A DNA stretch of 64,000 nucleotides from contig CAUZCL010000001.1 in NCBI GenBank assembly GCA_963578475.1, positions 186,001 through 250,000 on the forward strand. The letters are read 5' to 3'. Of this stretch, positions 9,333 through 17,238 are shown piece by piece. The position numbers and the translations under genes are program-made. Under the pieces are notes generated by a model. The model ran no database searches, was not told the origin of the DNA, and saw only the letters and a program-made list of their open reading frames with translations. The stretch is from SMYC01 sp963578475 (GTDB lineage Bacteria > Acidobacteriota > Vicinamibacteria > Marinacidobacterales > SMYC01). Numbering within the stretch: position 1 is the first letter of the stretch; every line of letters begins with the position of its first letter.

Positions 9333-10061
9333 ATGCTAAGCGCCCCTAAGAACACCGACGCGGCAGGATTGGATCTGTCCCGGACGCTTACTTTTTTCTT
9401 CGAAGATCCCAACTGGGTGCAGAAGCTTCTCGTGGGGTCTCTCTTTGCTCTGCTCTCGCCGGTTCTCATCGGGACGGTGTTCATCGCTGGCTATGCCGTC
9501 GCACTCGCGCGCAACACGATGCGTGGCGCGACCCCGTTGCTCCCGGAATGGGACGATCTCCAAGCGATCTTCATCGACGGCTTGAAGGGCGTCGCCATCT
9601 CGCTTGCGCACAAGCTTCCCGTGCTCATTTTGATCCTCATGACGTGTCTCGCTCTGTTCGGCGGAATTTTTCTCCACAGCGGCGATCGCGCCCTTCCGGA
9701 AGAGTTCCTTTACTTCGGCCTTCCAGCTCTTTTGGCGGGATGGCTCGTCGTCTTCGTGCTGTCGTTCGCCATTCTCGTCTACGTGCCCGCCGCGTTCGTA
9801 CGATTCGTCCGAACCCATCGGCTCGGCGCCGCGTTCGACGTCATGGAGAATATCGCCTTCATCCGCAACCACAGTGCGGACTATCTCACGGCGCTTCTCG
9901 CTATCCTGCTGGCTAGCTTCATCGCGCAGTTCGGTTTCATCGTCTTATGTATCGGCATCTTTCCGGCCATGTTCTGGTCGGCTTGCGTGATGGGTTACGT
10001 GGTCGGTGATCTCGCGCGAATAGCAGGCGGCGAGAGCGCGGACGCAGGCGAAGCGTCGTAG
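9333..10061 (+). CDS. DUF4013 family membrane protein
   Basis: A 242-residue integral membrane protein with about five hydrophobic segments (near residues 34-58, 95-118, 128-155 and 186-222). The soluble N terminus contains FFFEDPNWVQKLL, the hallmark opening of DUF4013 proteins, and a cytoplasmic segment has PLLPEWDD, also typical. The family has no known biochemical function. No strong SD is visible before the ATG. A 7-bp inverted repeat follows 22 nt after the stop. Confidence 0.8.
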   Translation: MLSAPKNTDAAGLDLSRTLTFFFEDPNWVQKLLVGSLFALLSPVLIGTVFIAGYAVALARNTMRGATPLLPEWDDLQAIFIDGLKGVAISLAHKLPVLILILMTCLALFGGIFLHSGDRALPEEFLYFGLPALLAGWLVVFVLSFAILVYVPAAFVRFVRTHRLGAAFDVMENIAFIRNHSADYLTALLAILLASFIAQFGFIVLCIGIFPAMFWSACVMGYVVGDLARIAGGESADAGEAS

Positions 10062-10082
10062 CCGCGGACTTTGTGTTCGTGG

Positions 10083-10105
10083 ACACCCATGTGTAATCTG
10101 GGTGT
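10083..10105. terminator. Inverted repeat after the DUF4013 gene
   Basis: Perfect 7-bp arms ACACCCA/TGGGTGT with a 9-nt loop, 22 nt downstream of the DUF4013 stop and 28 nt before the small TTG-started reading frame. No T-run follows, so it is either a weak (Rho-type) terminator stem or an operator. Confidence 0.3.
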
Positions 10106-10132
10106 AGCACCCCTTCCCACCGGAGGAATAAC

Positions 10133-10267
10133 TTGAAAAAGATTGGAACGATCGTCGCGGTCCTCACCATCTGCGCTGCACCCGTCGTCGGCCTCGACAA
10201 GGTAGCCGACCGTCTCGAGAAGGCCGCGTCTGTCGTCGGCGAGCAGAAAATGCACGAAGCTCGGTGA
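10133..10267 (+). pseudogene. Truncated SYLF-domain (Ysc84-like) secreted protein
   Basis: A 44-codon frame starting at TTG with GGAGG 7 nt upstream. It encodes a signal peptide (KKIGTIVAVLTICAAPVVG) followed by LDKVADRLEKAASVVGEQK, which resembles the first helix of SYLF-domain proteins (ADRLEKAATVL type). The frame then ends at TGA 10265-10267 where SYLF proteins normally continue for about 150 residues. A good SD and signal peptide with no body suggest the 5' remnant of a gene cut by a deletion. Confidence 0.45.
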
Positions 10268-10438
10268 CACCTGTGAGCGCATGATCGGCATGGCGACATA
10301 GCTGAAACCGAGGAAGATCAAGGCCACCCAGAGAAAGGCGCACCCGGCGAGATCGATGACGTTCACGTCATCGGGGACCTCGAGGGCGGAGAAGCGTACA
10401 CGCTCCCACATCTCTTGGAGCCAGGATTCGGCGGTCAT
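10262..10438 (-). pseudogene. Fragment of a small membrane protein gene
   Basis: Minus-strand frame from ATG 10438 encoding about 59 plausible residues, beginning MTAESWLQEMWERVRFSALE and containing one membrane helix (LAGCAFLWVALIFLGFSYVAM). The frame stays open to 9995, but past about 10262 it is antisense to the SYLF remnant and reads as low-complexity shadow. I take the real part to end near 10262, at the same junction that truncates the SYLF frame. No SD is visible, so this is low confidence. Confidence 0.3.
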
Positions 10439-10511
10439 AAGGTGTAATGGTTCTGTTGGAGGGAATATCAACAGAATAGCATCCGCATTTTCGAAAATGC
10501 GCGTCCCTACC

Positions 10512-11162
10512 TTACCGTCGGCCGAAGCGGTTGAAGATAGCGTCGAAGGCCAGCTGCACGTCGGCCTGCTCCAGGAAAACACAGAACTCGGTGGCGGTCG
10601 ACGTCACTTCGATGACGTTGATGTTTTGAAGCGCGACCTCCTCCAGAAGCTGATGGAGAATGCCTTTTACTTTCAAGTAGCGCGAGTCGAAGGTCATGCC
10701 GACGGAAGCGAGGTTCCGATGAACGATTCGAGGAGCCGCACTGAGTGCTCCGAGAAGTAGCTGCAGGTTCTCGGCCTCGACGATCATCGTAATCTCGCGA
10801 ATGCCTTCGGTGACAGTGACGAAGCCGTTGCGGGATTGGATGCGCTGGAAGACACGGTTCAACTCGAGATGACTCTCCGGTGTTTTTAGCAGGGTCGCGG
10901 AGCACAAGCCGGATTGGACGCTGACCTTGTCGAGAACGAGCTTTTCTTCATGGGATCTCGGTGCTGGCACGGTGCGTCTCGAGAGCCGCGAGAGATTCAT
11001 CAGCACGGCCGACTCCGTCACTTCCTTGTGGGTCTGCGCCTCGATGCTCGGCCGCAGGAAGCGCGCAAGCTGGCTCAAGTTAAGCAGGCCATGGTGGAAG
11101 CAGAATCGAAGTCCTTGATGGCCTTCGATAAATGTTTCCACCGCCTCCGAGATCTTCTTCAT
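10512..11162 (-). CDS. ACT-domain protein, putative regulator of the lysW operon
   Basis: A 216-residue protein with an N-terminal helical part (about 1-65, possibly a winged helix) and two ACT-like repeats (about 90-145 and 148-212, the second resembling the aspartokinase C-terminal pair, as in SVGMTFDSRYLKVKGILHQL). ACT domains bind amino acids. There is no kinase domain. It is transcribed divergently from lysW across 124 bp, so an amino-acid-sensing repressor or activator is the natural inference. There is no SD before the ATG; a TTGTTA-18-TATATT promoter ends 6 nt upstream, suggesting a leaderless transcript. Confidence 0.6.
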   Translation of the reverse strand: MKKISEAVETFIEGHQGLRFCFHHGLLNLSQLARFLRPSIEAQTHKEVTESAVLMNLSRLSRRTVPAPRSHEEKLVLDKVSVQSGLCSATLLKTPESHLELNRVFQRIQSRNGFVTVTEGIREITMIVEAENLQLLLGALSAAPRIVHRNLASVGMTFDSRYLKVKGILHQLLEEVALQNINVIEVTSTATEFCVFLEQADVQLAFDAIFNRFGRR

Positions 11163-11286
11163 GTTACCAATATAACAATATTTCTATTTTTGTAACAAAT
11201 TTTTGGACTTCCTTGGTGGATCCCGCGCGGACCCCTATTCTGCAGTTCCAACAAGCATTACTGATTCATTTGAGGGAGGTTCCATC
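11163..11286. promoter_or_regulatory. Divergent promoter region between the ACT gene and lysW
   Basis: Minus strand: -35 TTGTTA (11198-11193), 18-bp spacer, -10 TATATT (11174-11169), placing the start point at or beside the ACT gene ATG (11162). Plus strand: TTGGTG (11213-11218), 17-bp spacer, TATTCT (11236-11241), then GGGAGG before the lysW ATG. GTTAC at 11163-11167 and GTAAC at 11192-11196 (plus strand) form an inverted pair bracketing the minus-strand promoter, and GTTA-N6-TAAC is nested at 11163-11176. This arrangement is expected for an autoregulated operator, but no binding motif is known. Confidence 0.45.
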
Positions 11287-11451
11287 ATGAACGCTTGTCC
11301 TGTCTGCGGCGGCGGAGTCAACTTGCCGATCAACGCCGTGCTCAGTGAGCTCTTGGACTGCGGCGAATGCAGCTCGGAGCTCGAAGTCAGTTCTCTTGAG
11401 CCGGTACGGTTCGTAGAAGCACCGCTCGAAGCCGAAGACTGGGGTGAGTAG
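11287..11451 (+). CDS. lysW: Amino-group carrier protein LysW
   Basis: A 54-residue acidic zinc-binding carrier protein. Cysteines at CPVC (4, 7) and CGEC (about 28, 31) form the zinc site. The C terminus is EDWGE, the diagnostic LysW/ArgW tail whose final glutamate is joined to the alpha-amino group of the substrate. A GGGAGG site precedes the ATG. Its 3' end overlaps the GTG start of lysX by 8 nt. It is the first gene of a six-gene operon. Confidence 0.95.
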   Translation: MNACPVCGGGVNLPINAVLSELLDCGECSSELEVSSLEPVRFVEAPLEAEDWGE

Positions 11452-12316
11452 TCCGCTCCGCGTAGCTCTTCTTCACTCGGTTATACGCCGGGAGGAAAAG
11501 CTCCTGCTCGACGCGTTCGAGCGTCACGGCGGTGTCAAAGTCACCTGCCTGGACGACCGTAAGCTCGACTTCGATCCGTGTGGCGCCGCACCGCCTCTTC
11601 CCTACGACGCGGTGCTAGCGCGCAGTGTGAGTTTCTCGCGCGGGCTCTACGCGCGCTATCTCTTCGAATCGCGCGGCCTTCGATGTTTCAATGAATCGGC
11701 AGTGGCAGCGCTCTGCGGTGACAAGCTCCGTATGTCGTTAGCACTCCTCGAGGCCGGAGTCCCGCATCCCGATTTGCGTATAGCGTTCACCGCAGACTCT
11801 GCTCTCGAAGCAACGACCGCGATGGGTTATCCCGTGGTGATGAAGCCGATCGTAGGATCGTGGGGCAGGCTCATCGCCCGCGCCGACGACGCCGATGCGG
11901 CGGAGAGCCTGCTCGAGCACAAAGCAGCGCTCGGGAACTTCCAACATCAGATCTATTACCTGCAGCGCTATGTCGATAAAGGCGGCCGCGACATTCGAAG
12001 CTTCGTCGTCGGCGGCCGCTGCATCGCGGCCATCGCGCGAACGAGCGCCCATTGGCGCACGAACACCGCGCGCGGAGCGACCGCGTCGAATTGTCCGGTT
12101 TCCGAAGAGCTCGCCTCCATCTCGCTCCAAGCTGCGCGCGCGGTCGGCGGCGGCATGCTCGCCATCGATCTGTTCGAGACCAAGGACGGCTATCTCGTGA
12201 ACGAAGTGAACGACACGATGGAGTTCAAAAACAGTATCGAGACAACCGGCGTCGACATCCCCTTTGCGATGGCCGAGCACGTGGTCGAAGAGCTGCAGAA
12301 AAGAAGGGCAGCGTGA
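11444..12316 (+). CDS. lysX: LysW ligase LysX (ATP-grasp)
   Basis: A 290-residue RimK-type ATP-grasp ligase that couples the amino group of 2-aminoadipate (or glutamate) to the LysW C terminus. The ATP-grasp lysine is in YPVVMKPIVGSWGR (about residue 130). The metal-binding end is LVNEVNDTMEFKNS (about 249-262), and TTGVDIPF follows as in Thermus LysX. The FKNS-TTGVDIP combination is the LysX rather than the ArgX type as I recall it, favouring lysine, but dual use with glutamate is possible. The start is GTG overlapping lysW and the stop overlaps lysY (GTGA). Confidence 0.9.
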   Translation: MSSPLRVALLHSVIRREEKLLLDAFERHGGVKVTCLDDRKLDFDPCGAAPPLPYDAVLARSVSFSRGLYARYLFESRGLRCFNESAVAALCGDKLRMSLALLEAGVPHPDLRIAFTADSALEATTAMGYPVVMKPIVGSWGRLIARADDADAAESLLEHKAALGNFQHQIYYLQRYVDKGGRDIRSFVVGGRCIAAIARTSAHWRTNTARGATASNCPVSEELASISLQAARAVGGGMLAIDLFETKDGYLVNEVNDTMEFKNSIETTGVDIPFAMAEHVVEELQKRRAA

Positions 12317-13353
12317 TCCGCGCGAGCATCGTCGGCGCCTCAGGCTATGCCGGCGGCGAGCTTCTTCGGCTTCTTCTCGCTCATCCCGAGATCGAGCTCG
12401 CCCAAGTTACTTCCGAGCGGCTCGCGGGCAAGAGCGTGGGCCGGGCCCACCCGAATCTGCGTGGTGTCACGTCGCTTCAATTTTCTTCGCTCGAAAGTCT
12501 CGAGCCTTGCGACGTTCTCTTTCTTTGCCTGCCTCACGGCGAAGCGGCCGAACGCTTCGAACAGTTCTCGTCGCTCGCCGAGCGTATCATCGACTCGAGC
12601 GCGGATTTTCGACTGCAGAGCGCGTCTCTTTACGCCAAGTATTACGGAAAAGAACACCCGCGGCCGCAAGAGCTCGGTGAGTTCGTCTACGGCATCCCCG
12701 AGATCCATCGCGACAAAATCCGGGACGCGCGGCGTGTCGCCTGTGGCGGCTGTAACGCCACGGCGTCCATCCTCGGCCTCTACCCGCTCTATCGCGAGAA
12801 GCTCGTCGAGCTCGACCGCACCGTCATCGAGGTCAAAGCGGGCTCGAGCGAGGCGGGACGCCGCGCGACGAGCACGAGCCATCACCCGGAGCGCAGCGGC
12901 TCCGTCCGCGCCTTCGCGCCGACGGGGCACCGCCACACCGCAGAGATCGTGCAATCCCTAGAGAACGGCGTCCCTATCGACGTGCATTTCACGGTGACCT
13001 CCGTCGAGATGGTGCGCGGCGCCGTCGCGACGAGCCACGTCTTTCTCAATCGCGAGATGAGCGAGCGCGATCTCTGGGGCGTTTTTCGAGCCGCTTATCG
13101 GGACGAGCCCTTCATCCGCTTGATCAAAGAGCGTCAAGGAAGCTACCGCTATCCCGACCCCAAGATTCTCGCGGGAACGAACTTCTGCGATGTCGGCTTC
13201 GAGCGCGACCCCGATAGCTCCCGGGTCGTCGTCATCAGCGCCATCGATAACCTCATGAAAGGCTCCGCCGGGCAAGCCGTGCAATGCATGAACTTGATGA
13301 TCGGGCTCGAGGAGACGACGGGGCTGTCTTTTCCGGGGCTCCATCCTCTTTGA
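12313..13353 (+). CDS. lysY: LysW-gamma-aminoadipyl/glutamyl-phosphate reductase (ArgC family)
   Basis: A 346-residue NADPH-dependent reductase producing the LysW-bound semialdehyde. N-terminal Rossmann motif GASGYAGGELLRLLL; catalytic cysteine in RRVACGGCNATASIL (about residue 147); ArgC-type SSEAGRRATSTSHHPE (about 178-193); C-terminal LMKGSAGQAVQCMNLMIG. The GTG start at 12313 overlaps the lysX stop. ArgC and LysY are homologous; the assignment to the LysW route rests on context. Confidence 0.9.
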   Translation: MIRASIVGASGYAGGELLRLLLAHPEIELAQVTSERLAGKSVGRAHPNLRGVTSLQFSSLESLEPCDVLFLCLPHGEAAERFEQFSSLAERIIDSSADFRLQSASLYAKYYGKEHPRPQELGEFVYGIPEIHRDKIRDARRVACGGCNATASILGLYPLYREKLVELDRTVIEVKAGSSEAGRRATSTSHHPERSGSVRAFAPTGHRHTAEIVQSLENGVPIDVHFTVTSVEMVRGAVATSHVFLNREMSERDLWGVFRAAYRDEPFIRLIKERQGSYRYPDPKILAGTNFCDVGFERDPDSSRVVVISAIDNLMKGSAGQAVQCMNLMIGLEETTGLSFPGLHPL

Positions 13354-13381
13354 GACCTCGAATACCTTGAGCCCTTAGACA

Positions 13382-14017
13382 ATGTGTCGCTTTCTAATGA
13401 TGCGCTCGGACGCGCCGTTTCCGACCGAAGAAGTTCTCGCAACCTTTGGGCGCAAGTGCCTCGAGAGCATCGAGTATCAAGGACACGGCTGGGGCGCAGC
13501 GTGGCGCGCGGCGGGCACCTGGTCTCGCCACAAGAGCTTGACGCCAATTTGGGAAGACCGGCTCGAGATTCCTGAAAAAGTCGACTTTCTCATCGTACAT
13601 GCCCGCAGCGCTTTCAAAGATACCGGCATCACGATTGAGAACAACATGCCGTTTTATCGAGACGAGCGAGCCTTTGTCTTCAACGGAGAGCTCCGCGGCG
13701 TTCGGCTTCGCGTCCCCGGGCGTATCGGCGCCGAGAAAGTGTTCAACCTGATCGAGCGCGCCGTGAATCAGGAAGGGAAAGGCTTGTCCCGCGCACTCGG
13801 AGCCACGGAAAAGTTGCTTCTTTCGAAGAGCGACTATGTCCGCGCGTTGAATGTCGCCGTCGCGGACGACAATCGGATCTATGCGCGCTGCCGGTTCAAC
13901 GAGTCGCCAGACTACTTCACGCTCCACTATCGAGACGACGCTGTTCGCGCAGTGTGCTCCGTGCCGCTCGACGCGACCTACCGACCCATGCAGAACGGGC
14001 AGACGGTAACCCTCTGA
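13382..14017 (+). CDS. Class II glutamine amidotransferase embedded in the lysW operon
   Basis: A 211-residue Ntn-hydrolase glutaminase of the YafJ/EgtC type. The start is MCRF, so Cys2 is exposed as N-terminal nucleophile once Met1 is removed. Other signatures are GHGWGAAW (about 38-45), HARSAFKDTG (about 73-82), NNMPF (about 85-89) and FVFNGELRG (about 96-104). There is no synthase domain, so it must hand ammonia to a partner or only hydrolyse a gamma-glutamyl amide. It sits 28 nt after lysY and overlaps lysZ (TGATG), so it is translated as part of the operon. I know of no role for such an enzyme in the LysW pathway. Confidence 0.85.
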   Translation: MCRFLMMRSDAPFPTEEVLATFGRKCLESIEYQGHGWGAAWRAAGTWSRHKSLTPIWEDRLEIPEKVDFLIVHARSAFKDTGITIENNMPFYRDERAFVFNGELRGVRLRVPGRIGAEKVFNLIERAVNQEGKGLSRALGATEKLLLSKSDYVRALNVAVADDNRIYARCRFNESPDYFTLHYRDDAVRAVCSVPLDATYRPMQNGQTVTL

Positions 14018-14814
14018 TGGATGCGACCCTCGTGAAGGTCGGCGGCGGGGCCGCCATCAACCTCGCCGGTATCGCTTCCGATCTGAGTGAGCTCGAGGCT
14101 CGCTGCGTCGTCGTCCACGGAGCGAACGCGGCGCGGGACGACTTAGCTGCGCGACTAGGACGCCCGACCCGCACCATTACGTCCGCGTCGGGCGTCGAGA
14201 GTGTTTTTACCGACGATGCCGCGCTCGACATCCTGACGATGGCCTATGCCGGGCTCGTCAACAAGCGTTTCGTGAGCCTTTGCCAGCAACACGGTGTGAA
14301 CGCGATCGGACTCTGCGGGGTCGACGGCGCGCTCGTGCGCGGCCGTCGCAATCGTGGTATCCGTGTCGTCGAGAACGGCCGTAAGCGCCTCGTCCGCGAC
14401 GCGTCGGGGAAGCCAGAAATCATCAACACCGAGCTCCTCGAGCTTCTTCTCGGCGCCGGCTACACACCCGTGGTGACGGTGCCCATTCTCGACGAAGATG
14501 GCCGCGCGGTGAATACAGAGAACGACTCTGTCGTCGCTCTTTTGCAAAAGAGCCTCTCTGTGAAACGCGTTGTGCAGCTCATCGAAGCACGCGGGCTCCT
14601 TCGGGATGCGTCCGACCCCCAAAGCCTCGTGCATGAAGTGAGCTTCACCGCGCTCGAAGCCTGGCAGGAGGTCGCGGGTGGGCGTTTTCGCCGCAAGCTC
14701 ATGGCGCTTTCAGACATGGCGTCGACCGGATGCGGGTCTGTTCTCATCGGAGACGGCCGTTCTGAGCACCCGCTGCGCGAGACCCTTTCCGGCAAAGGAA
14801 CGGTAATCCGATGA
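14017..14814 (+). CDS. lysZ: LysW-aminoadipate/glutamate kinase
   Basis: A 265-residue amino-acid-kinase-fold protein that phosphorylates the LysW-bound side-chain carboxylate. Glycine-rich start VKVGGGAAIN, substrate segment VVHGANAARDDLAARLG (about 28-44), TPVVTVPILDEDGRAVNTE (about 149-167) and RKLMALSDMASTG (about 227-239). The ATG overlaps the amidotransferase stop, and the stop overlaps the lysJ ATG (ATGA). LysZ and ArgB are homologous; the AGLVNKRFVSLCQQHG segment is typical of the LysZ branch. Confidence 0.9.
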   Translation: MDATLVKVGGGAAINLAGIASDLSELEARCVVVHGANAARDDLAARLGRPTRTITSASGVESVFTDDAALDILTMAYAGLVNKRFVSLCQQHGVNAIGLCGVDGALVRGRRNRGIRVVENGRKRLVRDASGKPEIINTELLELLLGAGYTPVVTVPILDEDGRAVNTENDSVVALLQKSLSVKRVVQLIEARGLLRDASDPQSLVHEVSFTALEAWQEVAGGRFRRKLMALSDMASTGCGSVLIGDGRSEHPLRETLSGKGTVIR

Positions 14815-15962
14815 GCACGGCCACCCGCATGATCCACGAGCTCGACGTCTATGGGAAACGGGGCATCACCCTCGTCAGCGGAAGCGGCGCCCGACTTTGG
14901 GACGACACCGGCCGCGAATATATCGATTGTATGAGCGCGCACGGCGCAGCGATTCTCGGCCACGCACACCCCTGGGTTGCGGAGGCGCTCGAGGGGCAAG
15001 CACGCACGCTCACGAGCTGCCCCGGCTCCTTTTACCACCCAGGCAAAGAGAAGCTCATCGAGCGTCTCGCCGAACGCTGTCCAGGCGATATCGACCGGGT
15101 CTTTCTCTGCAACTCCGGAACGGAAGCGGTGGAGGCCGCCATCAAGTTTGCCCGAGCGAGCACGGGACGACCAGGCATCGTTGCGGCGAAGCGCGGGTTT
15201 CACGGAAGAACCTTTGGCGCGATGAGCGCGAGCTTCAACCCGAAGCATCACGAGCTCTATGCACCCGTCGTCCCGGGTACGCGCTTCATCGCTTTCAATG
15301 ACACCCCAGCCCTCGAGGACGTGCTCGAGGACGACGTGGCGATGCTGCTGCTCGAGCTCGTGCAAGGTGAAGGCGGGGTTCACGTCGCCGAGCCGTCTTT
15401 CATATTGCGAGCGCAAGAGCTTTGCCGCGAACGAGGCATCCTGCTCGTGATCGATGAAGTGCAAACGGGCTTCGGCCGTACGGGCGGCTGGTTTGCCTGC
15501 TCGCGCTATGGACTCTCGCCCGACATCTTGTGCCTCGCCAAAGGGATCGCGGGCGGCTTCCCCATGGGCGCGGTCGTAGTGAACGACAAGGTCCGGGTCG
15601 AGGTCGGCATGCACGGCTCGACTTTCGGCGGCAACCCGCTTGCCTGCGCTGTCGCCAATGCGGTTTTCGACGTGCTCGAGAGTAAAGGTTTCCTAGAATC
15701 CGTCGTCGAGAAGGGGCGTCATCTGAAAGAGCGACTTCGGGGGATCGATTCTGAGGCGATCCTCGAGGTGCGCGGCCGAGGGCTCATGGTGGGCATTGCG
15801 TTGAAGCAAAAAGCCCGCCCCTACCTCGATGCACTTGCTGAGCAAGGGGTGCTCGCACTCACGGCCGGCCCGAAAGTTCTGCGCTTGCTGCCGCCTCTCG
15901 TGATCACCGACGAAGAGCTCGAGCAAGTCGTCACGACGCTCGACGACGTTCTAAAGCAGTGA
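14811..15962 (+). CDS. lysJ: LysW-bound semialdehyde aminotransferase (ArgD/LysJ)
   Basis: A 383-residue class III PLP aminotransferase forming LysW-lysine or LysW-ornithine. GNSG-type CNSGTEAVEAAIKFAR (about 100-115), GFHGRTFGAMSAS (about 127-139), cofactor aspartate in LLVIDEVQTGFGRTG (about 208-222) and the Schiff-base lysine in CLAKGIAGGFPMGA (about 241-254). Last gene of the operon. No LysK/ArgE-type deacylase follows, so release from LysW must be encoded elsewhere. The next gene is convergent, 8 nt away. Confidence 0.92.
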   Translation: MSTATRMIHELDVYGKRGITLVSGSGARLWDDTGREYIDCMSAHGAAILGHAHPWVAEALEGQARTLTSCPGSFYHPGKEKLIERLAERCPGDIDRVFLCNSGTEAVEAAIKFARASTGRPGIVAAKRGFHGRTFGAMSASFNPKHHELYAPVVPGTRFIAFNDTPALEDVLEDDVAMLLLELVQGEGGVHVAEPSFILRAQELCRERGILLVIDEVQTGFGRTGGWFACSRYGLSPDILCLAKGIAGGFPMGAVVVNDKVRVEVGMHGSTFGGNPLACAVANAVFDVLESKGFLESVVEKGRHLKERLRGIDSEAILEVRGRGLMVGIALKQKARPYLDALAEQGVLALTAGPKVLRLLPPLVITDEELEQVVTTLDDVLKQ

Positions 15963-15970
15963 GTCTTCGG

Positions 15971-16201
15971 CTATAAGCCGGCGGCGCGAAGGTTGGTCAC
16001 GTTCTCGACAATTTCTCGCGTGACTTCCTCTTCCGCCATCTGAGCCCATGCGCCGGGGACGAGCTCGGTCGCCCGCACGGCGAGCTTTTTCGCCTCTTTC
16101 GTGAGCGAGCCACGAAGACAGTGCCCGGGCATCGGTGCGAACAGTATCGCGGCCGCCGCACCGACCACGGTGCCAAACAGTAACCCTGCAGCAAACTTCA
16201 T
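15971..16201 (-). CDS. YtxH-like small membrane-anchored protein
   Basis: A 76-residue protein with an N-terminal membrane helix (FAAGLLFGTVVGAAAAILFAP) and a charged helical tail, the layout of YtxH/gas-vesicle-protein-like proteins. These are often stress-associated and of unknown function. It stands alone between the lys operon and the glycosylase gene. Confidence 0.65.
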   Translation of the reverse strand: MKFAAGLLFGTVVGAAAAILFAPMPGHCLRGSLTKEAKKLAVRATELVPGAWAQMAEEEVTREIVENVTNLRAAGL

Positions 16202-16251
16202 GTCCCGTCGCTCTAACTTAGCATGTCCAGAACCAGACGCGAAGTGCCGCG

Positions 16252-17178
16252 TTACGTCTTTGCGTCAAAGCGGTGCTCGCTCTTGCGCTCTTCGAGCGCT
16301 TCCAATGTTCGCGGCCAGTCGCCCTTCAACAAGCGCGAGAGGCCGCGATCCGCCAGAAGCTTGCCTTCGGTCTGACAGGCGGGGCAGTAATTGGTCTCGT
16401 TATCAGCGTAGTGGATGCGTTGGATCGGCCCGTCGCAATCGGGGCACGGCTTGCCGTAGCGGCCATGAACCGCCATCTTCGGACGGAACGCGGTGACCTT
16501 TTCCGGAAATTTGCCTTTTCGTTCCGCGCGAAGCTCTTCTGTCCACTCCGACAGCGTTGCTCGCGTCGCGACATAGAGACGCTCGATCTCCTCGTCACTC
16601 AAACGCGACGTCCACTTCACCGGCGAGAGCTTCGCGCGATGAAGGATTTCGTCGGAGTAAGTGTTTCCGATCCCGCTGAACAGATGGGGGTCGGTGAGCG
16701 ATCGTTTGAGCGTGTGGTTCTCGAAGCGGAGGGCTCCCGCAAACGCCTCGAGGTCAGCCTCGAGAACCTCGAGACCGCCAGGGTCGAGAAGTGAGAGCTC
16801 TTTCTCGCCCCGTACGAGCCGGAGCGACGCGCGTTTCTTCGTGCCGGCCTCGGTCAAGCTCAGCGAGCCCGAGGAGAAATCGAAGCGCGCGAGACCGCGA
16901 CGCTTTTGGGGCTTTGGCCGAGCGCCACCTTCTTTCCAATGAAAGCGGCCCGCAACCATCAGGTGGATCACCATGAAGAGCTCGTCCTCGAGGCCGATGA
17001 CAATACGCTTGCCGAGCCGGCGCAGCGCAACGACCCGTTTGCCTTCGAGCTCACTCGGACTCGGTGCTATCGACCTGAGAAGAAACGGGCTTCCGAGCTG
17101 GAGCTTTTCGAAAATCTCACCTCCGATACACGCGTCGAGCGCTTCGAGGTAAATCACGATATCCGGTAGCTCTGGCAC
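16252..17178 (-). CDS. Fpg/Nei family DNA glycosylase
   Basis: A 308-residue bifunctional glycosylase/AP lyase for oxidised bases. It starts MPELPDIVIYLEAL with catalytic Pro1 and Glu2 (after Met removal). The H2TH region contains GIGNTYSDEILHRAKLSP (about 169-186), and the zinc finger is CPDC-(N)17-CPAC (about 246-270). It differs from the second paralogue at 29548-30366 in having Asp instead of Glu-Val after MPELP and an extended C terminus (about 35 residues past the finger), so it may have a different lesion range. The start is ATG at 17178. Confidence 0.9.
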   Translation of the reverse strand: MPELPDIVIYLEALDACIGGEIFEKLQLGSPFLLRSIAPSPSELEGKRVVALRRLGKRIVIGLEDELFMVIHLMVAGRFHWKEGGARPKPQKRRGLARFDFSSGSLSLTEAGTKKRASLRLVRGEKELSLLDPGGLEVLEADLEAFAGALRFENHTLKRSLTDPHLFSGIGNTYSDEILHRAKLSPVKWTSRLSDEEIERLYVATRATLSEWTEELRAERKGKFPEKVTAFRPKMAVHGRYGKPCPDCDGPIQRIHYADNETNYCPACQTEGKLLADRGLSRLLKGDWPRTLEALEERKSEHRFDAKT

Positions 17179-17238
17179 GAGGGCATTGTCTCACGAGCCC
17201 TTGACGCGTTAGTCTAGTCGGCTCAAAGGAGGCTCTGA

